The notes: generated by a model not told the origin, from the sequence alone. DNA of 64,000 nucleotides from Butyricicoccus faecihominis (GCF_024462775.1 NZ_JANGCE010000013.1:22650-86649); one strand, 5' to 3'. Positions 8,933-17,664 are shown, counted from the first letter of the stretch. Made by a program: numbers and translations.

Positions 8933-8936
8933 AGTC

Positions 8937-8965
8937 TTGACAAACGGCCATGAAGGGGCTAAACT
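8937..8965 (+). promoter_or_regulatory. Promoter of the leader-metNIQ unit
   Basis: TTGACA (8937-8942), 17 bp, TAAACT (8960-8965). Starts within the last bases of the nrdR stop region. Confidence 0.75.
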
Positions 8966-9019
8966 ATAAACCACGAAAGTAATCACTATTGAAACCGTAG
9001 GAAAAGGAGGAAAACCGTT

Positions 9020-9097
9020 ATGACAGCACTGCGAATGTACATGGCAAGCGGTTTTGCTCGTATTTCTGCCGCGAAGGGGCGAATGTGCCTTTCGTAA
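9020..9097 (+). CDS. Candidate 25-residue leader peptide upstream of metNIQ
   Basis: A short ORF with a near-perfect ribosome site (AAAGGAGG, 9003-9010) nine bases before ATG. The peptide begins MTALRMYMASGFARIS and ends AAKGRMCLS, with four Met codons (positions 1, 6, 8, 22) and a Cys near the stop. It sits between a promoter and a terminator in front of a methionine-type transporter, which is the layout of translation-dependent attenuation. Function is inferred from position and content; no homologue is asserted. Confidence 0.6.
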   Translation: MTALRMYMASGFARISAAKGRMCLS

Positions 9098-9145
9098 CAG
9101 ACGCGGGCCGCTTTCCATGCGGTTTTGCGTTTTCTTAGAAAAACG

Positions 9146-9178
9146 AGCGGAAAGCAAATTGGCTTTCCGCTTTTATTT
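9146..9178 (+). terminator. Probable attenuator before metN
   Basis: AGCGGAAAGC (9146-9155), loop AAATTG, GCTTTCCGCT (9162-9171), then TTTATTTT. The 5' arm GGAAAGC can instead pair with GCTTTCC at 9110-9116, just after the leader stop, giving a possible antiterminator. Confidence 0.65.
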
Positions 9179-9200
9179 TGAATTCAAGGGGGAATGAGGT

Positions 9201-10220
9201 TTGGAACAGGACGCGATCGTCCGCATCCGGGATCTAAACAAGACCTTCCGGACGAAAACAAACACCGTCGTTGCGCTCGACGGCGTCAGCCTCGATGTGA
9301 CGCGGGGTGAAATATTCGGCATTATCGGCCTTTCCGGCGCGGGCAAGTCGACGCTTGTGCGCTGTATCAATTTTTTGGAAACGCCGACGGCCGGTACCGT
9401 TGAAGTGGACGGGCGCGAGTTGGGCGCGCTCTCCAAAAAGGAGCTGCTCGAAGCCAGACGCTCGATGGGCATGATCTTTCAGCAGTTCAACCTATTGCAG
9501 CAGCGCACGGCGCTGCAAAACATCTGTTTCCCGTTGGAGATCGCGGGCGTTAAAAAGGATGAAGCGGAAAAACGGGCGAGAGAGCTGCTGGGGATCGTCG
9601 GTCTGACCGAACGGGCGGAGGCGTATCCGGCGCAGATGTCGGGCGGCCAACAGCAGCGCGTGGCGATCGCCAGAGCGCTTGCGACGAACCCCAAAATCCT
9701 GCTCTGCGACGAGGCGACCTCCGCGCTTGACCCGACGACCACCCGGTCGATCCTCGCGCTGCTGAAAGAAATCAATAAAAATCTGGGTATCACCGTGATC
9801 ATCATCACGCACGAAATGGCGGTTATTGAAGAAATCTGCCAGCGCGTCGCCATTATCGATTCCAGCCGCATCGCGGAGATCGGCACGGTCGAGCAGGTGT
9901 TTACCCGACCGAAGTCCGCCATGGCCAAGCAGCTGATCTACCCGAACGGCGAGCGGGACCGCCTTGCGACAGGCAAGCGCTATTGCCGCATCGTGTTCGA
10001 CGGCAACTCGTCCTTTGAGCCGGTGGTGTCCAATATGGTGCTCGAATGCAAGGCGGCGGTCAATATCATGTTTGCGGATACCAAGGATATTGACGGCAAG
10101 GCCTACGGCCAAATGATCTTGCAGCTGCCCGAGGACGAACGCGCCGCGTCGCGCGCGCTGGCGTACCTCGAAACACAGAATGTGCATGTGGAGGAGGTGG
10201 ACAACGATGCTTACGCCTGA
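9201..10220 (+). CDS. metN: Methionine-type ABC transporter ATP-binding protein
   Basis: ATPase of a MetNIQ importer for methionine or related sulfur amino acids. The 339-residue protein has Walker A GLSGAGKST, signature SGGQQQRVAIARAL, Walker B ILLCDEATSALDP and a C-terminal NIL/ACT-like domain (about 265-335) which in MetN binds methionine and inhibits transport when intracellular substrate is high. TTG start after AAGGGGG. It overlaps metI by 14 bp. Expression is probably controlled by the attenuator at 9146. Confidence 0.93.
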   Translation: MEQDAIVRIRDLNKTFRTKTNTVVALDGVSLDVTRGEIFGIIGLSGAGKSTLVRCINFLETPTAGTVEVDGRELGALSKKELLEARRSMGMIFQQFNLLQQRTALQNICFPLEIAGVKKDEAEKRARELLGIVGLTERAEAYPAQMSGGQQQRVAIARALATNPKILLCDEATSALDPTTTRSILALLKEINKNLGITVIIITHEMAVIEEICQRVAIIDSSRIAEIGTVEQVFTRPKSAMAKQLIYPNGERDRLATGKRYCRIVFDGNSSFEPVVSNMVLECKAAVNIMFADTKDIDGKAYGQMILQLPEDERAASRALAYLETQNVHVEEVDNDAYA

Positions 10221-10869
10221 ACTCTGGGGCCTAATGGGCACTAGCCTGCTGGAAACCCTGTATATGGTCATTCTGGCTACCGCTTTTTCCTATTTGATCG
10301 GCTTGCCAATCGGCCTTGCGCTCGTTGCCACCGAGCGGGACGGTATTCGCCCGCTGCCGGCGTTTAATAAGGTGCTGGGCTTTGTGGTCAATATTTTGCG
10401 TTCGGTACCGTTTTTGATTTTGCTGGTTTATGTTCAGCCGTTGACCCGCGCGATTGTGGGCACCTCGATAGGTTCGACGGCGACCATCGTGCCGTTGGTC
10501 ATCGCCGCGGCTCCCTATGTGGGGCGTATGGTCGAAAGTTCGATCAAAGAAGTCAGCTTTGGCGTGATCGAAGCCGCACAGTCGATGGGAGCAAGCCCGT
10601 GGCAGATCGTAACCAAAGTTCTTGTGCCCGAGGCCAAGCCGTCGCTGCTGGTCGGCGCGGCGATCTCGATCGTCACGATTTTAAGCTATTCCGCCATGGC
10701 CGGTTTTGTTGCGGGCGGCGGTCTTGGTACGGTTGCTATCAACTATGGCTACAACCGCTATCAGTTCGATATCATGACCGTCGCAGTTGTCATCATTGTT
10801 ATCGTGGTGCAAATTTTTCAGGAGTGCGGACTGTGGCTGGCTAAAAAGCTGGATAAACGCAACCGTTAA
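10207..10869 (+). CDS. metI: Methionine-type ABC transporter permease
   Basis: Membrane subunit of the MetNIQ importer, 220 residues with five or six helices. The EAA-loop region reads EAAQSMGASPWQIVTKVLVPEA, shown here only as the family landmark EAAQSMGASPWQI. ATG 10207 inside the end of metN is chosen because GGAGGAGG precedes it and the protein then begins MLTPELWGLM, as MetI proteins usually do. Confidence 0.93.
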   Translation: MLTPELWGLMGTSLLETLYMVILATAFSYLIGLPIGLALVATERDGIRPLPAFNKVLGFVVNILRSVPFLILLVYVQPLTRAIVGTSIGSTATIVPLVIAAAPYVGRMVESSIKEVSFGVIEAAQSMGASPWQIVTKVLVPEAKPSLLVGAAISIVTILSYSAMAGFVAGGGLGTVAINYGYNRYQFDIMTVAVVIIVIVVQIFQECGLWLAKKLDKRNR

Positions 10870-10918
10870 CAAAGATATCAAAAAAATAATATAGAAGCAT
10901 TAGAAGGAGAGATTTATC

Positions 10919-11743
10919 ATGAAGAAGAAAATTGCAGCCCTGCTGGCATGCACGCTATGCCTGTCGGCCCTTGCCGCCTGCGGTGGCAATGACGCTAAGG
11001 GCGAAGAAGACAAGACGATCACCGTCGGTGCCTCGCCTACACCCCATGCGGAGATCCTAAACGCCGCCAAGGACGTGTTGGCCGAACAGGGGTATACGCT
11101 GGTCGTGAAGGAATTTTCCGATTACGTCATTCCGAACACGGCATTGGTAGACGGTGAGCTGGATGCGAACTACTTCCAGCATACACCGTACCTCAATACC
11201 TTTAATCAGGAAAACAGCGCAGATCTGGCTGTGGCGGTAGAGATGCACTATGAGCCGTTTGGCGTGTATCCCGGCAAGACTGCTTCGCTGGATGAGTTAA
11301 AGGATGGCGCGACAGTGGCTATTCCCAACGACGGCTCAAACGAAGCGCGCGCGCTGCTGCTGTTGCAGGACGCTGGGCTGATCAAGCTGAAGGACGGCAT
11401 TGATCCGACCTCCAAAGATGCTACCGTACTTTCTATTGTAGAGAATCCGAAGAATTTGAAGATTTCGGAGATCGCCGCCGAACAGTTGCCGCGCTCTCTG
11501 CAGGATGTTGATATTGCGGTCATTAACGGCAACTATGCGCTGCAGGCCGGACTGAACGCGAACGACAACGCGATCGCTACCGAAACCCCGGATTACGGCA
11601 AGGTATACGTCAATGTTGTTGCTTGCCGCTCCGAAGATAAGGATTCGGATAAAATGAAGGCGCTCGCCGACGCGCTGCACTCCGATACGGTAAAGAAATT
11701 TATCGAGGACACCTATCAGGGCGCGGTCGTTCCCACGTTTTAA
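10919..11743 (+). CDS. metQ: MetQ/NlpA-family substrate-binding lipoprotein
   Basis: Surface-anchored binding protein of the importer, 274 residues. The signal peptide ends in a lipobox LSALAAC (Cys 20 lipidated). The mature part shows NlpA-family landmarks TVGASPTPHAEIL, the NTALVDGELDANYFQHTPYL pocket region (NTALVDGELDANYFQ), and AIPNDGSNEARALLLL. Ribosome site AAGGAGAG. It ends at a strong terminator. Methionine is the most likely ligand, but NlpA proteins also bind other amino acids or short peptides. Confidence 0.92.
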   Translation: MKKKIAALLACTLCLSALAACGGNDAKGEEDKTITVGASPTPHAEILNAAKDVLAEQGYTLVVKEFSDYVIPNTALVDGELDANYFQHTPYLNTFNQENSADLAVAVEMHYEPFGVYPGKTASLDELKDGATVAIPNDGSNEARALLLLQDAGLIKLKDGIDPTSKDATVLSIVENPKNLKISEIAAEQLPRSLQDVDIAVINGNYALQAGLNANDNAIATETPDYGKVYVNVVACRSEDKDSDKMKALADALHSDTVKKFIEDTYQGAVVPTF

Positions 11744-11760
11744 AAGAAAAAAGTAAAACC

Positions 11761-11797
11761 AAGGAGCTGTATCAAACCTTTGATACAGCTCCTTTTT
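11761..11797 (+). terminator. Terminator after metQ
   Basis: AAGGAGCTGTATCAAA, two-base loop CC in the perfect stem, exact complement at 11779-11794, then TTT. Confidence 0.85.
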
Positions 11798-11822
11798 GTA
11801 AATTTGTACAAAAAAATCATGA

Positions 11823-11851
11823 TTGACATGGGAGATATGTGCGGTTATACT
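11823..11851 (+). promoter_or_regulatory. Promoter of the WG/SLH protein gene
   Basis: TTGACA (11823-11828), 17 bp, TATACT (11846-11851). Confidence 0.8.
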
Positions 11852-11901
11852 AATAAATAGCGGTAACCTTTTATATTCACGATATAAAGGAGAAGGGTAG
11901 T

Positions 11902-13833
11902 ATGAAAAAGTTTTTGTCCGTTTTTTTAGCGGCGCTTCTGGTGACAACGTCGCCGGCGGCTCTTGCGGCCAGTTTTGAGATTGAGGCACTGGTCAAACCT
12001 ACGTATGAGGAAGTATCCAGTTTTTCGGACGGTTGGGCTGCGGTTAAGCAAAATGGCAAGTGGGGCTATATCAATGAAAGCGGCGATATGGTGATCCAGC
12101 CCAAATATGATTGGGCCGGTCCGTTCGGCGAAGGCGTCGCGGTTGTTGGCCTGCTCGCTACGGAAACCTATGGTGCGGGTACCGATTACGAGAGCACCGC
12201 GGACTATTACGAATTGTATCTGCTCAGTGAAAACGGCTCGGCCAAGCAGCTGATGAGCGATCCCTTCGGAGAGGGCGCGACACCGATGCAGTACTATGTC
12301 GACGGAATCGAGGGCGGGTCGATCGAGTCGGACGGCTACGAATGGTTTTGTCAGAACGGTGTGATCAATGTCAACGGCACGCCCTTTGACGCGAATGGAA
12401 ACGAGATAAAGGTCAACGGCACGCTGGATGACCAATATATTGAATTTTATACGATGACCGGCCCATGTGTCGGCGGCGTGATTCCAATGTATGGGGACAG
12501 TGCGGTGGAAGGCGGCGGTCAGGCGTTTTTTATGGACAAAAACGGCAAGATTACACGCAAATTTCCACGCTATAGTGAAAGTAATATCACCGTGGTCTAC
12601 GCGCCGGAGCAGGATCGGATCGTTGCCGCCAAGGGCAGATATGATGAGGAGGGCAACTGGATCGGCGGCTGGGGTGCAATGGATATGAACGGCAACTGGG
12701 CCGTGCAGCCGGTGTATGACGGATTCCGCTATATGATGCGGGGACAGTTTTTCTGCGACGGCCTAATGGTCGTCAATGACGCGAGCGGCAAGTACGGCGC
12801 GATCGATCGGAACGGCAAGGTCGTCATTCCGCTACAGTATGAGTTTATGTCCTCGTTCAGCGAAGGCATGTGCGCCGTCAAGCAGAACGGCACGTTCTAT
12901 TACATTGACGTGACAGGCAAAAAGTATTCGATAGGCGCGCTTTCGGGCGGCGCAGCTTCCCGCGTGGACGCGGCGTCCTTGATGAGCGGTGGCATTTCCC
13001 CGGTCTACATTGCGGCGAACGGACAGGCATATTGCGTGCAGAATGTGCCCAAGAATGGTGTGCTGCCCGCAGTGACGGGTACGGAAAACCTCGCGCGCGA
13101 AGTGTATTTTCCGGAGTACGATGCAGGATCGGATAATCTGGGCAGGCTTACCACGCTTGGCGACATCATCGCGGTTAAGGAAAACGGTAAGTGGGGCTTC
13201 TCCAAGTTGACCTTCCACCTTGATTTGCCCGACGAAAACGCGATGGATTCATGGGCGTACGACGAGGTATGCAAGGCGATCGAAGCGGGGTTGGTGCCGA
13301 ACGAGCTGCAAAACCAGTACCGCTCGAACATAACGCGCGGCGATTTCGCGCTGCTGCTGACCGAGGTCGCCTGCACGATCACGGAAAAGGATATCGAAAC
13401 GCTGGTCAGGGATACGACGGGCAAGGAGCTGGACGCGTTGGTGAAGGCGCTGCCGTTCACCGATACGAACAGCGCGGCCGTCGTGGCGGCGAACGCCCTT
13501 GGCATTTTAAATGGCTACGGAGACGGCAAATTTGGCCCGTACGATACGATCAGCCGGCAGGACGCGGCAACCATGCTGCTGCGCGCGGCGACCGCGATCA
13601 AGGCGGACGCACTGGAAGGCTGGGGCGACAAGATCGCCGCGGCGAACGTACAGTTTGCGGACGGCGCGGCTTTCTCCGCTTACGCCAAGGAGGCGATTCA
13701 GGTTATGGCTGCCCTCGACGTAATGAAGGGCACCGGCAACAATCAGTTTTCGCCAAAGGAGACCTATACACGTCAGCAGTCGTTTATGACGGTTTACCGT
13801 TTGATGACGCAGATACTGGATCAGGCGGCCTAA
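11902..13833 (+). CDS. Secreted WG-repeat protein with C-terminal SLH domains
   Basis: 643 residues. A Sec signal peptide (residues 1-23, cleavage near SPAALA-AS) is followed by WG repeats (KQNGKWGYINESGDMVIQPKY, shortened here to NGKWGYINESGDMVI; another at NGKVVIPLQYEFMSSFSEG and NGKWGFSKL). From about residue 445 there are three SLH-type segments, including DTNSAAVVAANALGILNGYG and GTGNNQFSPKETYTRQQ. SLH domains anchor proteins to the secondary cell-wall polymer, so this is probably a surface protein. The function of WG repeats is not established. Own promoter and terminator; monocistronic. Confidence 0.85.
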   Translation: MKKFLSVFLAALLVTTSPAALAASFEIEALVKPTYEEVSSFSDGWAAVKQNGKWGYINESGDMVIQPKYDWAGPFGEGVAVVGLLATETYGAGTDYESTADYYELYLLSENGSAKQLMSDPFGEGATPMQYYVDGIEGGSIESDGYEWFCQNGVINVNGTPFDANGNEIKVNGTLDDQYIEFYTMTGPCVGGVIPMYGDSAVEGGGQAFFMDKNGKITRKFPRYSESNITVVYAPEQDRIVAAKGRYDEEGNWIGGWGAMDMNGNWAVQPVYDGFRYMMRGQFFCDGLMVVNDASGKYGAIDRNGKVVIPLQYEFMSSFSEGMCAVKQNGTFYYIDVTGKKYSIGALSGGAASRVDAASLMSGGISPVYIAANGQAYCVQNVPKNGVLPAVTGTENLAREVYFPEYDAGSDNLGRLTTLGDIIAVKENGKWGFSKLTFHLDLPDENAMDSWAYDEVCKAIEAGLVPNELQNQYRSNITRGDFALLLTEVACTITEKDIETLVRDTTGKELDALVKALPFTDTNSAAVVAANALGILNGYGDGKFGPYDTISRQDAATMLLRAATAIKADALEGWGDKIAAANVQFADGAAFSAYAKEAIQVMAALDVMKGTGNNQFSPKETYTRQQSFMTVYRLMTQILDQAA

Positions 13834-13840
13834 ACGCATA

Positions 13841-13872
13841 AAAAGAGGAGGACTTTTTCGTCCTCCTCTTTT
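13841..13872. terminator. Bidirectional terminator between the WG/SLH gene and fabD
   Basis: AAAAGAGGAGGAC, loop TTTTTC, exact complement ending CTCTTTT. It has T-runs in both directions and serves convergent genes. Confidence 0.85.
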
Positions 13873-13900
13873 TATGTGCTTTATTCGTTGGCGCGGGGAG

Positions 13901-14818
13901 TTATTCCGCTGCGTCCTGCACGCCCGCCATGTCGGCGACCGGCTTGCAGACGAGTTCTTTGCTGATCTTGCCGGCAAAGCCGGTCAAGGTCTTGCCGGGG
14001 CCGACCTCGCACGCGGTCGTCAGGCCCGCCGCCATGCCGTTCGCAACCAATGTCTTCCAGCGAACGGGGGAGACCATGTGCTGCTCTAGGTGAGCGGGCA
14101 GGTCGGTTAAAGAAAGCTTCTTGCCGTCTAAATTGGAGTAGATATCCATTGTGGGCGCGTGGAAGGTAAAATCGGCGACAAACGCGCGCAACTCCTTTGC
14201 GGCCTCCGCCATCAGCGGCGTGTGGAACGCGCCCGAAACGGCAAGCGGCACCGCGCGGCGCGCGCCCGCGGCTTTGCAGTTCTCCATCGCCTGTTCCAGC
14301 GCCCCGCGCTCGCCCGCTATGACGAGCTGGCCGGGACAGTTGTAGTTGACCGGGCGAACGATACCGCAGGTGACCGCATTGCAGGCCTGCTCGATCTTTT
14401 CATCGTCCAGCCCCATGATGGCGGCCATGCCGCCGTCGATCGAATCCGCCGCTTGCTGCATCAGCCTGCCGCGCATGGATACAATCTTGATGCCGTCCGC
14501 CAGCGATACCACGCCCGCCGCGGCCAGCGCGGTGTATTCGCCGAGCGAAAAACCGGCGGCGGCCTTAAAAGATACGCCTGCTTCCCGCAGCGCGGCAAGC
14601 GCCGCCATGGAATGCGTAAAAATAGCGATCTGGCTGTTTTCCGTGCGGGAGAGCACGTCCTTTTCGCTGTCAAAGCAAAGCTTTGCCACGTCGCGCCCGG
14701 CGCCCTCGCTCGCTTCCTCAAAAACCGCTCTGGCAGCGGCGCTGCTCTCAAATAAATCCTTGCCCATACCCGGCGCCTGCGCGCCCTGACCGGGGAAAAA
14801 TGCAAAGCCGTATTCCAT
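13901..14818 (-). CDS. fabD: Malonyl CoA-acyl carrier protein transacylase
   Basis: Loads malonyl groups from CoA onto ACP. The 305-residue protein has the N-terminal FPGQGAQ motif, the nucleophile elbow GFSLGEYTALAAAG and the catalytic-His region SGAFHTPLM. The frame stays open far upstream, but the start is ATG 14818 preceded by GGGAGG and giving MEYGFAFFPGQG. It is transcribed away from fabH, unlike most Firmicutes where fabD lies inside the operon. Confidence 0.95.
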   Translation of the reverse strand: MEYGFAFFPGQGAQAPGMGKDLFESSAAARAVFEEASEGAGRDVAKLCFDSEKDVLSRTENSQIAIFTHSMAALAALREAGVSFKAAAGFSLGEYTALAAAGVVSLADGIKIVSMRGRLMQQAADSIDGGMAAIMGLDDEKIEQACNAVTCGIVRPVNYNCPGQLVIAGERGALEQAMENCKAAGARRAVPLAVSGAFHTPLMAEAAKELRAFVADFTFHAPTMDIYSNLDGKKLSLTDLPAHLEQHMVSPVRWKTLVANGMAAGLTTACEVGPGKTLTGFAGKISKELVCKPVADMAGVQDAAE

Positions 14819-14857
14819 CTTTTTTCCTCCCATGTTAGTCCGTTCCGCGGGAAACGG

Positions 14858-14886
14858 TTGACAATTACTCTGCCATTCATTATAAT
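14858..14886 (+). promoter_or_regulatory. Consensus promoter of the fab-acc operon
   Basis: TTGACA (14858-14863), 17 bp, TATAAT (14881-14886). The first ten spacer-side bases ACAATTACTC and the TATAATAG box recur in the promoter at 23429. Confidence 0.9.
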
Positions 14887-14965
14887 AGACAGAGATTACT
14901 TTGTCAATCAAACTATTGTCGCTTTTCCACGGATCTGGGAGGGCGATTTCGATTTTACAAGGAGC

Positions 14966-15955
14966 GTGGAAATCATCAATAGTCAAATTATCGGCACCGG
15001 CTCGTATGTTCCGGATTTTGTGCTCACCAATAAAATCTTGGAGCAGCTCGTCGACACGAACGACGAATGGATCGTCAAACGCACGGGCATCCGTGAACGC
15101 CGCATCGCAAAGGGCATGCGCACGTGGGAACTCGGCCTGAAAGCCGCCGAGCGCGCGCTGGAAAACGCCGGCATCACCGCGGATGAGCTCGATATGATCA
15201 TCGTGACCACCTGCTCGCCGGATTTCTTTTCCCCGATCGAGGCAAGCGTCATTCAGGACAAGCTGGGCGCGAAATGCGCGGCCATGGATCTGAACACCTG
15301 CTGCTCGGGCTTTGTCTATGCGTCCGATGTGGCCGATAGTTTTATTAGGTGCGGCAAAGCCAAAACGGTTCTGGTTATTTCGGCCGAGACGCTGTCGCGC
15401 GTGACCGATTACACCGACCGCGGCGTGTGCGTGCTGCTGGGCGACGGCGCGGGCGCGGTCGTCTATCGCGCGATCGATGACGCGGGCAAGGGCATTCAGG
15501 CCTCGTTCCTCGCATCCGACGGATCGGGCGCGGACCACCTTTATATGGAGGCGCTGCCGCTGGAGGAAGATCCGCTGCAAGCTGACCGAAGCTACGATCA
15601 GTCCAAGCGCTTTCTCAAAATGGCGGGCGCGCCGGTTGTGCGCTTTACGGCGTGGGCCGTTCCAATGGCAATCGACGAGGCGCTCACGCGCGCGGGCGTT
15701 TCCGCGGCGGATATTGACTGGGTGGTGCCGCATCAGGCCAACCTGCGCATCCTCGACGTGATTGCGAAGAAATACAACCTGCCGAAGGAAAAAATCTACG
15801 TCAACCTTGACCGGTTCGGCAATACCTCGTCTGCCAGCATTCCGCTGGCGCTGGACGAGATGCGGCAGAAGGGCCTGCTGCACGAAGGACAGACCATTGT
15901 GTGCACGGGGTTTGGCGGCGGCCTTACTTACGGCGCGTTTGTCATAAAACTGTAA
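14966..15955 (+). CDS. fabH: Beta-ketoacyl-ACP synthase III
   Basis: Condenses acetyl- or branched-acyl-CoA with malonyl-ACP to start fatty-acid synthesis. About 329 residues. The catalytic triad is visible: Cys in NTCCSGFVYA, His in PHQANLRILD, Asn in GNTSSASIP. The start is uncertain. GTG 14966 has AAGGAG only one base upstream; ATC codons at 14972 and 14975 are better spaced. No in-frame ATG exists before the IIGTGSYVP motif. First gene of the operon. Confidence 0.93.
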   Translation: MEIINSQIIGTGSYVPDFVLTNKILEQLVDTNDEWIVKRTGIRERRIAKGMRTWELGLKAAERALENAGITADELDMIIVTTCSPDFFSPIEASVIQDKLGAKCAAMDLNTCCSGFVYASDVADSFIRCGKAKTVLVISAETLSRVTDYTDRGVCVLLGDGAGAVVYRAIDDAGKGIQASFLASDGSGADHLYMEALPLEEDPLQADRSYDQSKRFLKMAGAPVVRFTAWAVPMAIDEALTRAGVSAADIDWVVPHQANLRILDVIAKKYNLPKEKIYVNLDRFGNTSSASIPLALDEMRQKGLLHEGQTIVCTGFGGGLTYGAFVIKL

Positions 15956-15972
15956 AAGGGGAACAAATAGTT

Positions 15973-16920
15973 ATGAATACCAAGATCACAAAACTGCTCG
16001 GCATTGAGTATCCGATTGTACAGGGCGCGATGGCGTGGATCGCCGAGCATCATCTGGCGGCGGCCGTATCAAAGGCCGGCGGCCTTGGCATCATCGCGGG
16101 CGGCGCCGCGCCGGTGGACTATATCCGGGATGAGATACGCAAGGCGCGCGCTATTACGGACAAGCCCCTTGGCATGAACATCATGCTGCTTTCGCCCAAC
16201 GCGGACGACCTCGCGCAGCTCGCGATCGACGAAAAGATCGAAGTGCTGACGACCGGCGCGGGCAATCCGGGCAAGTATATGGAAAGCTGGAAGAACGCGG
16301 GCATCAAGGTAATGCCGGTCGTCGCTTCCGTGGCGCTGGCCAAGCGCATGGAGCGGGCGGGCGCGGACGCGGTCATCGCGGAAGGCATGGAAGGCGGCGG
16401 CCATATCGGCGAGGCCACAACGATGAGCCTGCTGCCGCAGGTGATCGACGCGGTCGATATTCCGGTCATCGGCGCGGGCGGCGTTGCGGATGGCCGCGGC
16501 ATGGCGGCGCTGCTGCTGTTGGGCGCGGAAGGCGTGCAGTGTGGCACGGTGTTCCTTGCTACGCCGGAATGCCAGATTTCCGATAAATATAAGGAACTGG
16601 TCCTCAAGGCGACCGATATTTCGACCGTTGTGACCGGGCGCCCGTCCGGACACCCGGTGCGCTCGCTCAAGACCCCGATGGCGCGCAAATGCTTGGAGCT
16701 GGAGAAGATCAATACAGAGCAGTCGCTGGAAGAGCTCGAGGCCGCGACCGCGGGCTCGCTGCGCAAAGCCGTGCAGGACGGCAACTATGAAGAGGGCACC
16801 TTTATGTCCGGACAGATCGCGGGCATGCTGAAAGAGCTGCGGCCGTGCGAGGACGTGATCAAGGGTATGACCGCTAAGGCGGAAGAACTGCTCAAAAACG
16901 CTTACAAGCGCTTTGAATAA
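15973..16920 (+). CDS. fabK: Enoyl-ACP reductase II (FMN-dependent)
   Basis: Catalyses the last reduction of each elongation cycle with FMN and NAD(P)H. The 315-residue protein belongs to the nitronate monooxygenase/FabK family: PIVQGAMAWI at the N terminus, the AGGLGIIAGG-like glycine-rich segment and the flavin-phosphate region GAGGVADGRGMAA. FabK replaces triclosan-sensitive FabI in many Firmicutes; no fabI lies in this locus. ATG 15973 follows AAAGGGG. Confidence 0.94.
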   Translation: MNTKITKLLGIEYPIVQGAMAWIAEHHLAAAVSKAGGLGIIAGGAAPVDYIRDEIRKARAITDKPLGMNIMLLSPNADDLAQLAIDEKIEVLTTGAGNPGKYMESWKNAGIKVMPVVASVALAKRMERAGADAVIAEGMEGGGHIGEATTMSLLPQVIDAVDIPVIGAGGVADGRGMAALLLLGAEGVQCGTVFLATPECQISDKYKELVLKATDISTVVTGRPSGHPVRSLKTPMARKCLELEKINTEQSLEELEAATAGSLRKAVQDGNYEEGTFMSGQIAGMLKELRPCEDVIKGMTAKAEELLKNAYKRFE

Positions 16921-16932
16921 GGAGAATACAGC

Positions 16933-17661
16933 ATGGGAATTGCAATCGTAACCGGCGCGTCGCGCGGTATCGGCGCGGCGATCGCGGAAAAGCTGGCCGC
17001 GGAAGGCCATGACGTGGTTCTAAACTGTGCGTCAAACGCGGCGAAAGCCGAGGCGGTCGCGGAAAAGTGCCGCGCCCATGGGGGAAAAGCCCTTGTCAAG
17101 GTTTGGGACGTTTCCGACCACGCGGCCTGTGAAAAGGCCGTGCAGGAGGTCAAGGAGGAGCTTGGCGTTCCGTCCATCCTCGTCAATAACGCGGGCATCA
17201 CCCGCGACGGCCTGATGGTTCGCATGAAGGAAGACCAGTTCGACGAGGTCATCCGCATCAACCTGAAGGGCGCTTACAATATGCTGCAGGTGTGCGGCGC
17301 CATGATGATGCGCGCCAAGGCCGGGCGGATCGTCAACATATCTTCGATCTCCGGCATGGTGGGCAACGCGGGTCAGATCAACTACTGCGCGGCCAAGGCC
17401 GGTCTGATCGGCATGACCAAGACCGCGGCCAAGGAGCTCGGCCCGCGCGGCGTGACCGTCAACGCGGTAGCGCCCGGCTTTATCGATACCGATATGACCG
17501 AGGGGCTGGCCGACGCACTCAAGGAAAACGCGAAAAAGCAGATCTCGCTCGGCCGCTTCGGCAAGCCGGAGGAGATCGCGGAGGCGGTGGCTTTCCTCGC
17601 TTCCGATAAGGCCAGCTTTGTCACGGGTCAGGTGCTCGTGGTGGACGGCGGCATGATATAA
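16933..17661 (+). CDS. fabG: 3-oxoacyl-ACP reductase
   Basis: NADPH-dependent short-chain dehydrogenase reducing beta-ketoacyl-ACP. It has 242 residues, with cofactor motif TGASRGIG, structural motif NNAG, and catalytic Ser (ISSISG), Tyr and Lys (YCAAK). The C-terminal VTGQVLVVDGGM is typical of FabG. Ribosome site AAGGAG. After its stop comes a 240-bp gap filled by an intergenic repeat before fabF. Confidence 0.95.
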   Translation: MGIAIVTGASRGIGAAIAEKLAAEGHDVVLNCASNAAKAEAVAEKCRAHGGKALVKVWDVSDHAACEKAVQEVKEELGVPSILVNNAGITRDGLMVRMKEDQFDEVIRINLKGAYNMLQVCGAMMMRAKAGRIVNISSISGMVGNAGQINYCAAKAGLIGMTKTAAKELGPRGVTVNAVAPGFIDTDMTEGLADALKENAKKQISLGRFGKPEEIAEAVAFLASDKASFVTGQVLVVDGGMI

Positions 17662-17664
17662 AAA

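Noticed and set aside
8966..9200. SAM (S-box) or T-box riboswitch upstream of metN
   Set aside because: No S-box core or T-box sequence was found; the space is filled by a short ORF and a simple terminator.
9201..10869. A zinc or phosphonate importer instead of MetNI
   Set aside because: The C-terminal NIL domain of the ATPase and the NlpA-family binding protein are specific to the MetNIQ class.
14857..14915. FapR or FabT operator at the fabH promoter
   Set aside because: Neither consensus could be matched; only the ACAATTACTC motif shared with 23429 is reported.
14819..15883. Upstream extension of fabD on the minus strand to about 660 codons
   Set aside because: The frame is open only as the antisense of fabH. 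The FabD N terminus with a ribosome site lies at 14818.
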